A stretch of DNA of 64,000 bases from Microglena sp. YARC (lineage: Eukaryota; Chlorophyta; Chlorophyceae; Chlamydomonadales; Chlamydomonadaceae): contig CM039466.1 of assembly GCA_022414725.1 (NCBI GenBank), positions 37,350,392 through 37,414,391 on the forward strand, in the 5' to 3' direction. The notes below the pieces were generated by a model that was not told the DNA's origin, ran no database searches, and worked only from the letters and a program-made list of their open reading frames with translations. Made by a program: the position numbers and the translations under genes. Positions 55,574-64,000 of the stretch are shown here, piece after piece. How positions within the stretch are numbered: the first letter of the stretch is position 1; each line of letters opens with the position of its first letter.

Positions 55574-55793
55574 ACATTTCCTCTGCTCTTGCAACACATT
55601 ACCCGCCTTGGATCACCCCGTCCACCAGGACGCAGCGTCGGGGGGAAGGGCCTCCACCAGTAGGGGTGTGTTTGGTTTGGTGCCTATGCCCACATCCACA
55701 GTCAGTCGGGAGGCTGTGCCAACAGCGGATCACACCCGGCCAGCCCCTGCATCTGCCTCCATTTCCACCTTCCACCCGCCCAATGCTGACAAG
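55574..55793 (+). CDS. Candidate exon of an unidentified + strand gene
   Basis: 220 bases of non-repetitive, GC-richer sequence between GTTAGTTCAG and GTAAGC. Two frames are open. The more protein-like one gives LDHPVHQDAASGGRASTSRG, then VFGLVPMPTSTVSREAVPTA and ends TFHPPNADK in phase 0. It is Ser/Thr/Pro/Ala-rich with no recognised domain. A short copy of its middle (CCTATGCCCACATCCAG) recurs at 55953, and echoes of its acceptor fill the upstream 2 kb. Confidence 0.45.
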
Positions 55794-56040
55794 GTAAGCC
55801 AGATAGGTCAATTTGATCCTCATCATCCTCATCCTCATCCTCATCCTCATCATATGGGGTTCAGAATAGGCGTACAATGGCGTACAGGAGGTACGGCAGT
55901 ACAATTTAGGGGCGGGGTATGGCAGTACAGTTTTAGCAAGGGCATTGGTTGCTCCTATGCCCACATCCAGTAAAATTGTATGGCAAAAAGTACAATATTA
56001 TACACCGGGGATTGTTTCCTCTCACACGCCTGCGTAATTT
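55794..56040 (+). repeat. Intron: TCATCC microsatellite and short exon echo
   Basis: (ATCCTC)n at 55815-55850, duplicated GGCGTACA and GGGTATGGCAGTACA motifs, and an echo of the preceding exon interior at 55942-55970. Confidence 0.45.
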
Positions 56041-56370
56041 TTGCCTCTCAGATTGCCTCTCGTATTGCCTCTCGTATTGCCTCTCAGATTGCCTCTCTTA
56101 TGTATGGATGTATGGATGCATGCATGCATGCATGCATGCATGTATGAATGTATGTATGTATTTATGTATGTATGTACATGCATGTATGTATGTATGTATG
56201 TATGTATGTATGTTATGGTTTGTATGTATGTTATGTACATGCATGTATGACTGTATGTATGCATGTATGTACATGCATGTATGACTGTATGTATGTATGT
56301 ATGTATGTATGTATGTATGTATGTATGTATGTATGTATGTATGTATGAATATATGTATGTATGTATGTTT
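56041..56370. repeat. GCCTCTC(A/G)TATT repeat and (TGTA)n
   Basis: Five copies of ATTGCCTCTCRKATT, then about 270 bases of TGTA/TGCA tetranucleotides that merge with the SINE tail. Confidence 0.9.
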
Positions 56371-56515
56371 CAGTCCAGAGGTAGGCCAAATAGGCTAAAG
56401 GGACGTTCACAACCGTGACAGTAAGGGCTAAAAATAAAAGGCATTGATGAACTGAACCCTAAACAATCGTTTTACCGACAGGGGCCCTGAGTTTGTGCTA
56501 CAGTGATCCTATATT
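56371..56515 (-). mobile_element. CATA-tailed SINE
   Basis: CAGTCCAGAGGTAGGCCAAA, ACAACCGTGACAGTAAGGGC, AGGCATTGATGAACTGAACC, CGTTTTACCGACAGGGGCCC and GTTTGTGCTACAGTGATC. The tetranucleotide tail is on the left, as in the other copies. Confidence 0.8.
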
Positions 56516-56605
56516 TCGACGATAAGACAAGCCTCTCACACATTGTCAGGAACTAGCTGGCTACGGGAGCTCTGAGGACATCTAATAGTTTCTTGACCAA
56601 TTAGT

Positions 56606-56821
56606 TAGGGACCGGCAACTCAATATGATGCTTGACCAAAGACGAGTATGATAATCATATGAATATCATACAAAATATCGTATGATTTAAATATCATATG
56701 ATATTGTTTGCCGTAGGCCAAAGTTACAGAGTCAGACCGCCGGGCATCGTATGATATCATCATATGAATATCATATGAATGACATGATATCAAATATGAT
56801 ATCATATTGGCCTATTCCCTA
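56606..56821. mobile_element. MITE family 2, copy 3
   Basis: Ends TAGGGACCGGCAACTCA and ATTGGCCTATTCCCTA. The core GACCAAAGACGAGTATGATA and GGCCAAAGTTAC-GAGTCAGAC is shared with 4396-4547 and inverted in 54461-54673. The target duplication is not clear. Confidence 0.75.
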
Positions 56822-57033
56822 ACCATAATGCATGTCCCGTATTGGAAACAATTGATTACCCAGCGGTCCCGGATTGGGAAACAATGATTACCCCAGCGGT
56901 CCCCGGATTGGAAACAATGATTACCCAGTGGTCCCCGGATTGGAAACAATGATTACCCAGCGGTCCCAGATTGGAAAACAATGATTACCCAGCGGTCCAG
57001 ATTTGGAAACGATGATTCCCCAGCGGTCCCAAC
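56822..57033. repeat. ~36-bp minisatellite
   Basis: Six units of GGATTGGAAACAATGATTAC plus CCAGCGGTCCC, ending at the MITE target site. Confidence 0.9.
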
Positions 57034-57234
57034 CAGGGTACTACTTCTTGCCAAATTGGTCAGCGCTTAAAGCGCACAAACATCAAATTGGTCAGCGCTT
57101 TTTAGTGCAGAAAGCGCAAAAACGGCGCGCTGCACCCACAGGGGGTTGAAAAAAGTGCGCGAAACGCGCAGAAGGGCTCAAAAAGGCAGTGCGAACACCG
57201 GCGCTGCCGCGCGCTGCGCTTAGTAGTACTCAAG
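57034..57234. mobile_element. MITE family 1 (hAT-like), copy 3
   Basis: Left end CAGGGTACTAC, right end GTAGTACTCAAG, interior with TCAGCGCTTAAAGCGCACAA and GTGCGCGAAACGCGC. Flanks GCGGTCCCAAC and GCGGTCCAAC look like a target duplication with one base lost. Confidence 0.8.
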
Positions 57235-57644
57235 GCGGTCCAACCACTTTGGCCTCAGAGGGTTTTTACATATGGTGGCGACTTTAGCACTTATCAAGAT
57301 TCCACCCCGACCTGCGTCTCGACAGGATTCCGAACCCACCGACTCCGGGATATGCATTTCTGACAACACATGTCTGCATTTTTTGTTGAGGTTTTTCAGC
57401 ATGGGTGTTAGTACAAAAGATTTTTATTTTATTTTAATGACCACGCTTGAATTTTTTCTGGCAAGGTTGAAATCAAGACCCCCCGCCCCACCCCCACCCC
57501 ATTCTGGCAAGGTTGAAATCAAGACCCCCCCCCCCCACCCCCCACCCCATTCTGGCAAGGTTGAAATCAAGACCCCCACACACACACCCCATTCTGGCAA
57601 GGTTGAAATCAAGACCCCCCCCCACCCCCACCCCATTCTGGCTT
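57235..57644. repeat. Unassigned, then four TTCTGGCAAGGTTGAAATCA repeats
   Basis: 57240-57440 has no recognised feature. 57445-57640 holds four units of CATTCTGGCAAGGTTGAAAT plus CAAGACCCCCC. Confidence 0.65.
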
Positions 57645-57885
57645 TGAATGTTTTTGGCAGAGCCCCCCCTTTCTTGGGGGCGAGAGCCCCCAGATTCACC
57701 CGTTTGACAGTCTGTACAACCAACCAACCAATCGAAAAACGAAGCCTGACACGTCAGCCAAACTGTCTCAAAACTAACTGGCTACGGTCAGATCCATCGT
57801 TGCCACTGTCCCGCTCCGTTGCCAACACTCTCCGCCAATTTGGGCGTCGCTTGTGACGCTGCGTGGGACTTGTCAGCATGGTCCT
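57645..57885 (+). repeat. Dispersed repeat (family also at 23726 and 33480)
   Basis: GCAGAGCCCCCCCTTTCTTG, GAAGCCTGACACGTCAGCCA, CTAACTGGCTACGGTCAGAT and CACTCTCCGCCAATTTGGGC ... GCGTGGGACTTGT. Confidence 0.65.
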
Positions 57886-58365
57886 GGCACCTCTTTTTTT
57901 TGCTCCCTCACGCACACACAGAGGAAAGTTTGCCTCTCAGATTGCCTCTCACACGCAAAGAAATTGATCTCACACACCAGGCCACCACACAACACACACC
58001 AGCCCCGCCACCCCCCACCGACCCCCACTCCCCACCCCCCACACACCCACACACCATAACATACATACATACATACATACATACATACATACATACATAC
58101 ATACATACATACATACACCACACACACAACATAGCCGCACACATCCCAGGAGCAGGCACAAGCCCATGCGCTGGTTTCAGGGCAAGGCAGCACAAGAAAA
58201 CAGGCGTCCATGTCAGAGTCTGGCTCAAAGCCTGACAGCCTGGGTTAGGCGAACAAACTACAACAACAACAACAACGAACAACAACAACAACCACGGCCA
58301 ACAACAACAACCAGGTCAACAAACAGCAACCAACCACGGCCAACAACAACAACAACAACAACAAC

Positions 58366-58398
<33 letters not shown>

Positions 58399-58470
58399 GC
58401 AGCAGCGACAACTACAGCAACAACAACAACAAAACTGCTTAATGAATGCCATACCAAAATCAAACCAATC

Positions 58471-58520
<50 letters not shown>

Positions 58521-58706
58521 AGGAGCCCCCCCCCCCCTCCCCCCGCTCCCCCCCCCACACCACCACACACACACACACACCCCACACGACTCCCCCTACA
58601 CACACACACACACCCAGGAGACCCCCCCCACCCGTCCCCCATAGCCCCCCGCCCCCAAACACACACACCCGCACACACTCCCCCTCCCCACACACACACA
58701 ACCCAG
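57886..58706 (+). repeat. CA/C-run, CATA, CAA repeats with acceptor echoes
   Basis: (CATA)n at 58052-58115 and (CAA)n at 58258-58435. Three CCAG/GAG sites (58148, 58521, 58620) echo the acceptor at 58706. The first is followed by about 90 bases resembling the exon (GCACAAGCCCATGCG-CTGG ... AGTCTGGCTCAAAGCCTGAC). Confidence 0.7.
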
Positions 58707-58808
58707 GAGGCAGCACAAGCCCATGCGGCTGGGTTCCGGGGCAAGCACAAGAAAAAACAACTTCCATGCCGAGCCTGGCTCAAGGCCTATCAACGCGGAA
58801 CCCACTGA
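58707..58808 (+). CDS. Candidate terminal exon with IQ-like motif
   Basis: Starts after CACAACCCAG. The frame reads EAAQAHAAGFRGKHKKKQLP, CRAWLKAYQRGTH and then TGA. EAAxxxxAGFRGxxxxK resembles IQ calmodulin-binding motifs (EAAxxIQAGFRGxxxRK), although the usual Ile-Gln pair is replaced by Ala-His. The echo at 58149-58235 supports a real exon edge. It could continue in another frame. The link to the exon at 55574 is unproven. Confidence 0.4.
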   Translation, partial: EAAQAHAAGFRGKHKKKQLPCRAWLKAYQRGTH

Positions 58809-59735
58809 CTACAAACCACTATCACCTTTCTAGCTGCCACCGCCAATGCCTGCCTTCTCAGTGGCTGTAGCTCCTAATGCTAATGCTTCCTCTGAGACCC
58901 TGTCACCACCCCTGTGGTGCTGGTGCTGCTGCTGGTGCTAGTGCTGGTGCTGGTGCTAGTGCTAGTGCTGGTGCTAGTGCTAGTGCTGGTGCTGGTTCTG
59001 GTTCTCGTGCTGGTGCTGGTGCCGCTAGTACTGGTGCTGATTCTGCCGCTGCTGCTGGTGCTGCTGCTGCTGGTGCTGGTGCTAGTGCTGGTGCTGCTGC
59101 TGGTGATAGTGCTGGTGCTGGTTCTTCCGCTGCTGCTGCTGGTGATAGTGCTGGTGCTGGTGATAGTGCTGGTGCTGGTTCGCCTGCCCCTGCTTATGCT
59201 GTTGGTTCCCTATTGACCACTACTGCCCCTGGCTCACCTGCTGCTGGCACTACTGCTGGCACTACTGCTACCGCTGCTGGCACTACTGCTACCGCTGCTG
59301 CCGCTACTGCTACCACTGCTGGCACTACTCTATGTACTGCTGCTACCACTGCTGCCACTACTGCGTGTACTGCTGCTACCAATGCTGGCATTATTACTGC
59401 TGCTCCCGCTGCTGGCACTACTGCTGGCACTACTGCTGGCACTACTGCTGCTACCGCTGCTGGCGCTACTACTGCTGCTCCCAATGCTGGCACTACTGCT
59501 GGCACTACTGCCCGTACTGCTGCAACTGGCACAGCTGCTGGCACTACCACTGCTGCTCCCAGTGCTGGCATTACTGCCCCTACTGCTGCCACCATTGCTG
59601 GCACTACTGCCCGTACTGCTGCTACCGGTGCAGGCACCGCTTCCCGTACTGCTGCTACTGCGCCGCACAAAACTGGCGCGGCCCATTCGGACCCTCATCC
59701 TCACCTATCCATGGCCCCCTTATCAGCAGTTGCCA
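58809..59735 (+). repeat. Long GCT/GGT/ACT trinucleotide region
   Basis: 58915-59660 is almost entirely GGTGCTGGTGCTAGTGCT- and GGCACTACTGCTGC-type trinucleotides, open in nearly all frames (Ala/Gly/Thr, Leu/Val or Cys). 59660-59735 is less repetitive (CACAAAACTGGCGCGGCCCA). If coding, it is a low-complexity linker in front of the next exon edge. Confidence 0.7.
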
Positions 59736-59770
59736 CCTCCGCCTCCCTCGACCAGTGGACAGGTGAGAAA
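59736..59770 (+). CDS. Candidate exon edge (SLDQWTG) with GTGAGA donor
   Basis: CCACCTCCGCCTCCCTCGAC-CAGTGGACAG is followed by GTGAGA. The same words recur at 60641-60672, where they continue in frame into THVSSSFLSVAEQWMAEGSF. So this may be a partial copy rather than the real exon. The MITE at 59771 is inserted eight bases after the donor. Confidence 0.3.
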
Positions 59771-59965
59771 CAGGGTACTTCAAATGGCCAAATTGGTCAG
59801 CGCTTTAGCGCACTTGAAAACAAAAAGACTGCGCTTTGTAGTGCAAAAAGCGCAAGAATTCCTTGCAGCGCCCATAAGGGGTTGCAAAAAACTGCGCTTA
59901 AAGCGCAGAGGGGGTCAAAAAGTCAGCGCTCAAAAGCGCAAAAGCGCGCACTTTGAATTACCTTG
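59771..59965. mobile_element. MITE family 1 (hAT-like), copy 4
   Basis: 195 bp, ends CAGGGTACTTCAAA and TTTGAATTACCTTG, nearly identical to 28335-28529 throughout. Flanks GTGAGAAA and GTGGGTAA agree at six of eight positions. Confidence 0.9.
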
Positions 59966-60097
59966 GTGGGTAAGCCAAGAATCTGTGGGTGTGGAGAGAA
60001 GTCCCCTTACATTCCAATATCCCCCCCCCCCCCACACACACACACACACACACACACACAGCACACACACACACACACAGACTAAGAACATACACAC
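59966..60097. repeat. C run and (CA)n on the donor side of the minus exon
   Basis: 60024-60085 is a C run and CA microsatellite. GGGTGTGGAGAGAAGTCCCC (59987) recurs at 60180 next to the minus-strand exon, a duplicate of its acceptor-side flank. Confidence 0.6.
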
Positions 60098-60168
60098 CTT
60101 TTTGTATTGGGGGTCGTTCAGCAACATCGTCACCACCTCCTTCATCTCGACCACAATGTGGTCCAGGC
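60098..60168 (-). CDS. Exon resembling the start of an FtsH-like AAA domain
   Basis: On the minus strand, between CCCCTATTGCAG and GTGTGT, two bases complete Gly and 23 codons follow: LDHIVVEMKEVVTMLLNDPQ then YKK. The pattern (A)GLDxxxxEMxEVVxxLxNDPxYxx is what precedes the Walker A loop in FtsH/FtsHi-type AAA proteases (GxDExKxELxEVVxFLKNPxKF). The Walker A exon itself is not visible downstream on this strand, so the gene may be broken or this may be a lone captured exon. Confidence 0.5.
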
Positions 60169-60637
60169 CTGCAATAGGGGGTGTGGAGAAAGTCCCCTTA
60201 CATCAATTCAGCGGATGATTTGGATACACTTTTTAATTTGTATTTTGTATCTCGAACTAGAGAATTTGACCCAATGTTTATGACATAGTGGCCCGAGAAT
60301 TGAGAAATCAGGCAATTATGAGATACATACATACACATATATGTACATACATAGGCTGTGCCTATGGCTGTAAAATCAGGCATGCACGTCGGCTCCAGCT
60401 TTCTCTCTACTGCAGAGCAGAGGATGGCGGTGGGAAGTTTCCGTGACATAGGTGAGTGTGTGTGTGGGGGGTAGAAGGTGCGTGTCTGTGGGTGTGGTGG
60501 GGGATAGGGGGGGCTGAGGGTAAGGGGGGAGGGGGGAGGGGGAGTTTCTGGGTACATAGGTGGGGTGGAGTAGGGGGGGAGGGGTGAGGGGGGGGGGGGG
60601 GGGGGAGGGGGTCAGGGGGTAGGGTCACCTCCTCTGC
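60169..60637 (+). repeat. Exon echo (HVGSSFLSTAEQ) and G-rich intron
   Basis: 60385-60451 reads HVGSSFLSTAEQRMAVGSFR followed by D and GTGAGT, a diverged copy of 60672-60741. 60455-60635 is G-rich, with further TTTCTGGGTACATAG/GTGGGG donor echoes. 60200-60380 shows nothing recognisable. Confidence 0.5.
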
Positions 60638-60741
60638 GTTGCCACCTCCACCTCCCTCGACCAGTGGACAGGCACCCACGTCAGCTCCAGCTTTCTCTCT
60701 GTTGCAGAGCAGTGGATGGCGGAGGGAAGTTTCCGGGACAG
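60638..60741 (+). CDS. Candidate exon copy (SLDQWTGTHVSSSFLSVAEQ)
   Basis: A continuous + frame reads VATSTSLDQWTGTHVSSSFL, SVAEQWMAEGSFRD and then a GTGGGA donor. It unites pieces found separately at 59736 and 60385. The opposite strand is also open here. The + strand is preferred because GT follows the edge in seven of eight tandem copies, whereas a minus AG is not conserved. Function unknown. Confidence 0.4.
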
Positions 60742-61021
60742 GTGGGATGGGGGGTGGGGTGGGGTGGGGTAGGGGGTGCGTGTGTGTGTGTGTGGGGGGG
60801 GGGGAGTTAGGGGGGGCTGAGGGTTAGGGTGGAGGGGGAGGGAAGTTTTCTTGGGTACATAGGTGGGATGGGGGGTGGGGTGGGGGAGGGGGGAGGGGGG
60901 TAGGGTGTGTGTGTGAGTGAGGGGAGGGGGGGGGGGGGGGGGGGGAGGGGGGGCTGAGGGTTAGGGTGGAGGGGTGGAGGGGGAGGGAAGTTTCTGGGGT
61001 ACTTAGGTTGGGTGGAGTAGT

Positions 61022-61052
<31 letters not shown>

Positions 61053-61404
61053 GGGGGGGGTAGGGGGTGAGTGGTTAGGTTTAGGGGTTACGAGCCTGGG
61101 GGTAGGGGGAAGGGGTAGGGGGATAGGTGGAAGGTAGATTCCGTGACCTGGTGGGGTGGGGTAGAGGGGGTAGGGGGTGAGAGGTTGGGTTTAGGGGGTA
61201 GGTGGAGGGAAGTTTCCGTGATTTAGATGGGGTGGGGTAGGGGGCGAGGGGTTGGGTTTAGGGAGCTGGGGGTTAGGGGGCTGGGTTTAGTGGGTATGGG
61301 GGTGAGGGGTTGGGTTTAGGGGGTAGGGGCTGGGTTTAGTGGGTAGGGGGTGTGGGGCTGGGGATAACGGGTAGGAGGGTAGGTGGAGGGAAGTTTCCGT
61401 GACC
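60742..61404 (+). repeat. G-rich intron with donor echoes GGAAGTTTCCGTGACCTAG
   Basis: Echoes of the exon edge occur near 60840, 60985, 61133, 61205 and 61386, mostly followed by GTGGG or GTTGG and separated by GGGGTTAGGGTTTAGGGGGT-type G-rich units. Confidence 0.65.
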
Positions 61405-61443
61405 TAGGTTGGGTTGCTCCACAACAACTCCCAGCTGGTGTCA
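61405..61443 (-). repeat. Inverted copy of the 62.8-kb exon core
   Basis: Read on the minus strand this gives DTSWELLWSNPT, matching NTTWNTLWSNPT of the + exon at 62693-62861 and NTSWKLLCSSPT of its echo at 63690. An exon fragment is thus present in both orientations about 1.4 kb apart. Confidence 0.55.
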
Positions 61444-61480
61444 CCACCATCACCATCATCATCATCATCACCACCATCAC

Positions 61481-61515
<35 letters not shown>

Positions 61516-61625
61516 CCACCACCACCATCATCACCGCCACCACCACCACCACCATTGTCATCATCACCACCACCACCATCATCACCGCCACCACCACCAC
61601 CATCATCGTCATCACCAACACTCAT
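61444..61625. repeat. CAT/CAC trinucleotide repeat
   Basis: About 180 bases of CATCATCAC- and CACCAC-type trinucleotides. His, Ser, Asp/Gly and Val frames are artefacts. Confidence 0.95.
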
Positions 61626-62692
61626 AGGCCCTCCTGATTTGAAGAAGGTGATATCTCATCTCAGCCCTACCCTACACAAACCAAACCAAACCAACCCCCT
61701 TCTCATCACCACTGTCTTATAGGCCCCTCAGATTTAAAGCCGGCCGTGCCTCATCTCAGCCCTATCCAAACTAATCCAAACCACCCCCCTTCTCATCACC
61801 AAAACCCACGCCAAACTAAACCAAACCACCCCCCTTCTCACCACCAAACCCACGACAAAACAAACCAAACCACCCCCCCTCTCATCACCACCATCCCATA
61901 GGCCCCTCTGATTTGAAGCCTGCGATATCTTGTCTCAGCCCTACCCAAACCACCTTCTTCTCATCACCAAACCCAGTCCAAACCAAGACAAACCACCCCC
62001 TTCTCATCACCGAACCCACTCCCAACCAACCCAACCCACCCCCCTTCTCATCACCAAACCCACTCCCAACCCAGACAAACCACCCCCCTTCTCATCACCA
62101 AACCCACTCCAATCCAAACCAAACCACCCCCCTTCTCATCACCACCATCCCATACACCCCTCAGAATTGAAACCGTCCGTGACTCATCTCAGCCCTACCC
62201 AAACTAAACCAAACCACCCCCCATCTCATCACCACCATCCCATACACCCCTCAGATTTGAAACCGGCCGTAACTCATCTCAGCCCTACCCAAACCAAACC
62301 AAACCACCCTCCTTCTCATCACCAAACCCATACCAAAACAAAACAAACCGAACCACCCCCCTTCTCATCACCAAACCCACGCCAAAACAAACCAAACCAC
62401 CCCCCTTCTCATCACCAAAACCCACTCCGATCCAAACCAAAACACCCCCCTTCTCATCACCACCATCCCATAGACCCCTCAGATTTGAAGCTGGCCGTGC
62501 CTCATCTCAGCCCTACCCAAACCAAACCAACCCCCTTCTCACCACCACCATCCCATAGACCCTTCAGATTTAATGCTGGCCGTGCCTCAGCTCAGCCCTA
62601 CCCAAAACAAACCAAAGCACCCCCCTTCTCATCACCAAAACCACTCCAATCCAAACCAAACCACCCCCCTACTCATCACCACCATCCCATAG
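61626..62692 (+). repeat. Seven acceptor echoes of the 62.7-kb exon
   Basis: Near 61626, 61722, 61902, 62152, 62248, 62474 and 62558 the motif CATCCCATAGRCCCCTCAGA TTTGAAGCCGGCCGTG recurs, each followed by CTCATCTCAGCCCTACCCAA and CCAAACCACCCCCCTTCTCA repeats. Confidence 0.75.
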
Positions 62693-62861
62693 CCCCCTCA
62701 GATTTGAAGCCGGCCGTGACTCATCCAAGCTCCGAGGCGTGGGCTGATGCCTCACCCACATTTGCTGATGAGGCGGAACAGTCGAACACTACTTGGAACA
62801 CGCTGTGGAGCAACCCCACTGCTTTTATGAGCGCCCCCACCGCACGTATGATGCCCCTGAT
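62693..62861 (+). CDS. Candidate exon of an unidentified gene
   Basis: 169 bases fully open on the + strand: PSDLKPAVTHPSSEAWADAS, PTFADEAEQSNTTWNTLWSN, PTAFMSAPTARMMPL, then AT/GTGAGA. Acceptor-side echoes lie upstream and donor-side echoes downstream, as in the Rh gene. All minus frames contain stops within the same bounds. However, minus codons (GIIRAVGALIKAVGLLH) show as many silent changes between copies, so the strand is not certain. No family recognised. Confidence 0.45.
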
Positions 62862-63760
62862 GTGAGAGATGGTGGTCATGAGAGGGGGGGTAGGGTTGAG
62901 CTGGTCTGGTTTGGGTTGGGTTGGGGGTTAGGGGAAGGGGAGAATATTTCAATAGCAGTACGAAGCTGCTTTGTATAGGGTTGAGCTGGTCTGGGTTGGG
63001 TTGGGAGTTAGGGGAAGGGGAAAATATTTCAAGAGCAGTACGAAGCTGCTTTGTATAGGGTTGAGCTGGTCTGAGTTGGGTTGGGTTGGGGGATAGGGGA
63101 AGGAGAGAATATTTCAATAGCAGCACGAAGCTGGTTTGTATAGGGTTGAGCTGGTCTGGGTTGGGTTGGGTTGGGGGTTAGGGGAAGGGGAGAATATTTC
63201 AATAGCAGTACGAACCTGCTGTGGAGCACCCCCACTGCTATGATGAGCGCCCCCACCGCACGTATGATGCCCCTTATGATAGCGATGGTGGTCATGAGAG
63301 GGGGGGTAGGGGTGAGCTGGTCTGGGTTGGGTTGGGGGTTAGGGGAACGGGAGAATATTTCAATAGTAGTACGAACCCGCTTTGGAGAAAGCCCACTGCT
63401 ATGATGAGCGCCCCCACGGCACGTATGATGCCCCTTATGTGAGAGATGGTGGTTATGAGAGGGGGGGTAGGGGTGAGCTGGTCTGGGTTGGGTTGGGGGT
63501 TAGGGGAAGGGGAGAATATTTCAATAGTAGTACGAACCCGCTTTGGAGAAAGCCCACTGCTATGATGAGCGCCCCCACCGCACGTATGATGCCCCTTATG
63601 TGAGAAATGGTGGTTATGAGAGGGGGTAGGGTTGGGTTGGGTTGGGTTGGGGGTAGGGCAAGGGGGAATATTTGAACACTAGCTGGAAGCTGTTGTGTAG
63701 CAGCCCCACTTCTTTGATGAGCGTTCCCACAGCACATATGATGCCCCTTATGTGGGGTTT
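62862..63760 (+). repeat. Donor echoes of the 62.7-kb exon
   Basis: Copies of CACTGCTATGATGAGCGCCC-CCACCGCACGTATGATGCCC followed by CTTAT lie near 63230, 63400, 63560 and 63700, with GATAGC, GTGAGA, GTGAGA and GTGGGG after the edge. Between them are units of GGTTGAGCTGGTCTGGGTTG, GGGGAAGGGGAGAATATTTC and AATAGCAGTACGAAGCTG. Confidence 0.75.
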
Positions 63761-64000
63761 TTATTTCAGATTACTGTAGTCCTGGTTAAGTATCTATTTG
63801 GCTACTTGGCTACTTGGCTTCTTGGCTACTCGACCCTAATTTCAGGATAGTTGTGTAGCCATCGCATGGCAGAGAGCTAAGCGCGGAGCCTGGGGGGGTC
63901 GGGGGGCAGCGCTTCCCGATATCGGGGCGTCCGGGGGGTGCAGCATTCGACGGAATGGCGACGGAATGGCAACGCGCCGTCTAAAAAAGAAACACTGCCC
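63761..64000. other. No gene recognised
   Basis: Short GGCTACTT repeats at 63799-63830, then GC-rich sequence (CGGAATGGCGACGGAATGGC) to the window end. Nothing that I can assign. Confidence 0.3.

Noticed and set aside
58877..59956. 359-codon Ala/Gly/Thr-rich frame
   Set aside because: GCT/GGT/ACT trinucleotide repeat open in most frames. It runs into a MITE, so at most a small part near 59.7 kb could be coding.
62693..62861. Minus-strand reading (GIIRAVGALIKAVGLLH) as a membrane protein exon
   Set aside because: Stops in all minus frames before the edge matched by the upstream echoes. Kept only as an alternative because silent changes between copies do not exclude it.

Overview
This window is eukaryotic, intron-rich and extremely repeat-rich nuclear DNA. 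No bacterial-style gene layout is visible. Coding information sits in short exons (30 to about 320 bases) with GT/AG borders, separated by kilobases of micro-, mini- and satellite repeats, small transposons and retroelement remnants. The organism cannot be named from this sequence. A large-genome protist or alga fits best (a prasinophyte-type green alga is a guess only), because an Rh-type ammonium transporter occurs beside a DIRS-like retroelement, tRNA-derived SINEs and very expanded tetranucleotide repeats.

Layout. (1) 838-17247, + strand: the last eight exons of an Rh (Rhesus/SLC42-type) ammonium/ammonia channel. The 5' end lies upstream of the window. All exon phases join, and both pore histidine motifs are present. 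(2) 17.3-26.8 kb: a gene-poor stretch of SINEs, MITE-like elements, a ~1 kb inverted-repeat DNA element and microsatellites. (3) 26800-35264, - strand: the 3' part of an unidentified gene (four exons, compatible phases), convergent with the Rh gene. (4) 35.9-43.1 kb: about 150 copies of a 47-bp satellite. (5) 43.1-50.6 kb: two noisy repeat arrays around a 1000-base assembly gap. (6) 50.6-64 kb: several candidate exons of unidentified + strand genes (one with an IQ-like motif) and one - strand exon resembling the start of an FtsH-like AAA domain, all embedded in repeats.

The main observation is how the introns are built. In the Rh gene nearly every splice junction is echoed. Downstream of an exon there are tandem copies of its 3' edge plus the GT donor. 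Upstream of an exon there are tandem copies of the AG acceptor plus the exon 5' edge. The outermost donor and innermost acceptor are the pair that joins a full-length, in-phase exon. The same architecture appears at two acceptors of the - strand gene and at the candidate exons near 55.6, 58.7, 60-61 and 62.7 kb. Most long open frames in the window are by-products of repeat units whose length, or a small multiple of it, is divisible by three, and they are not genes.
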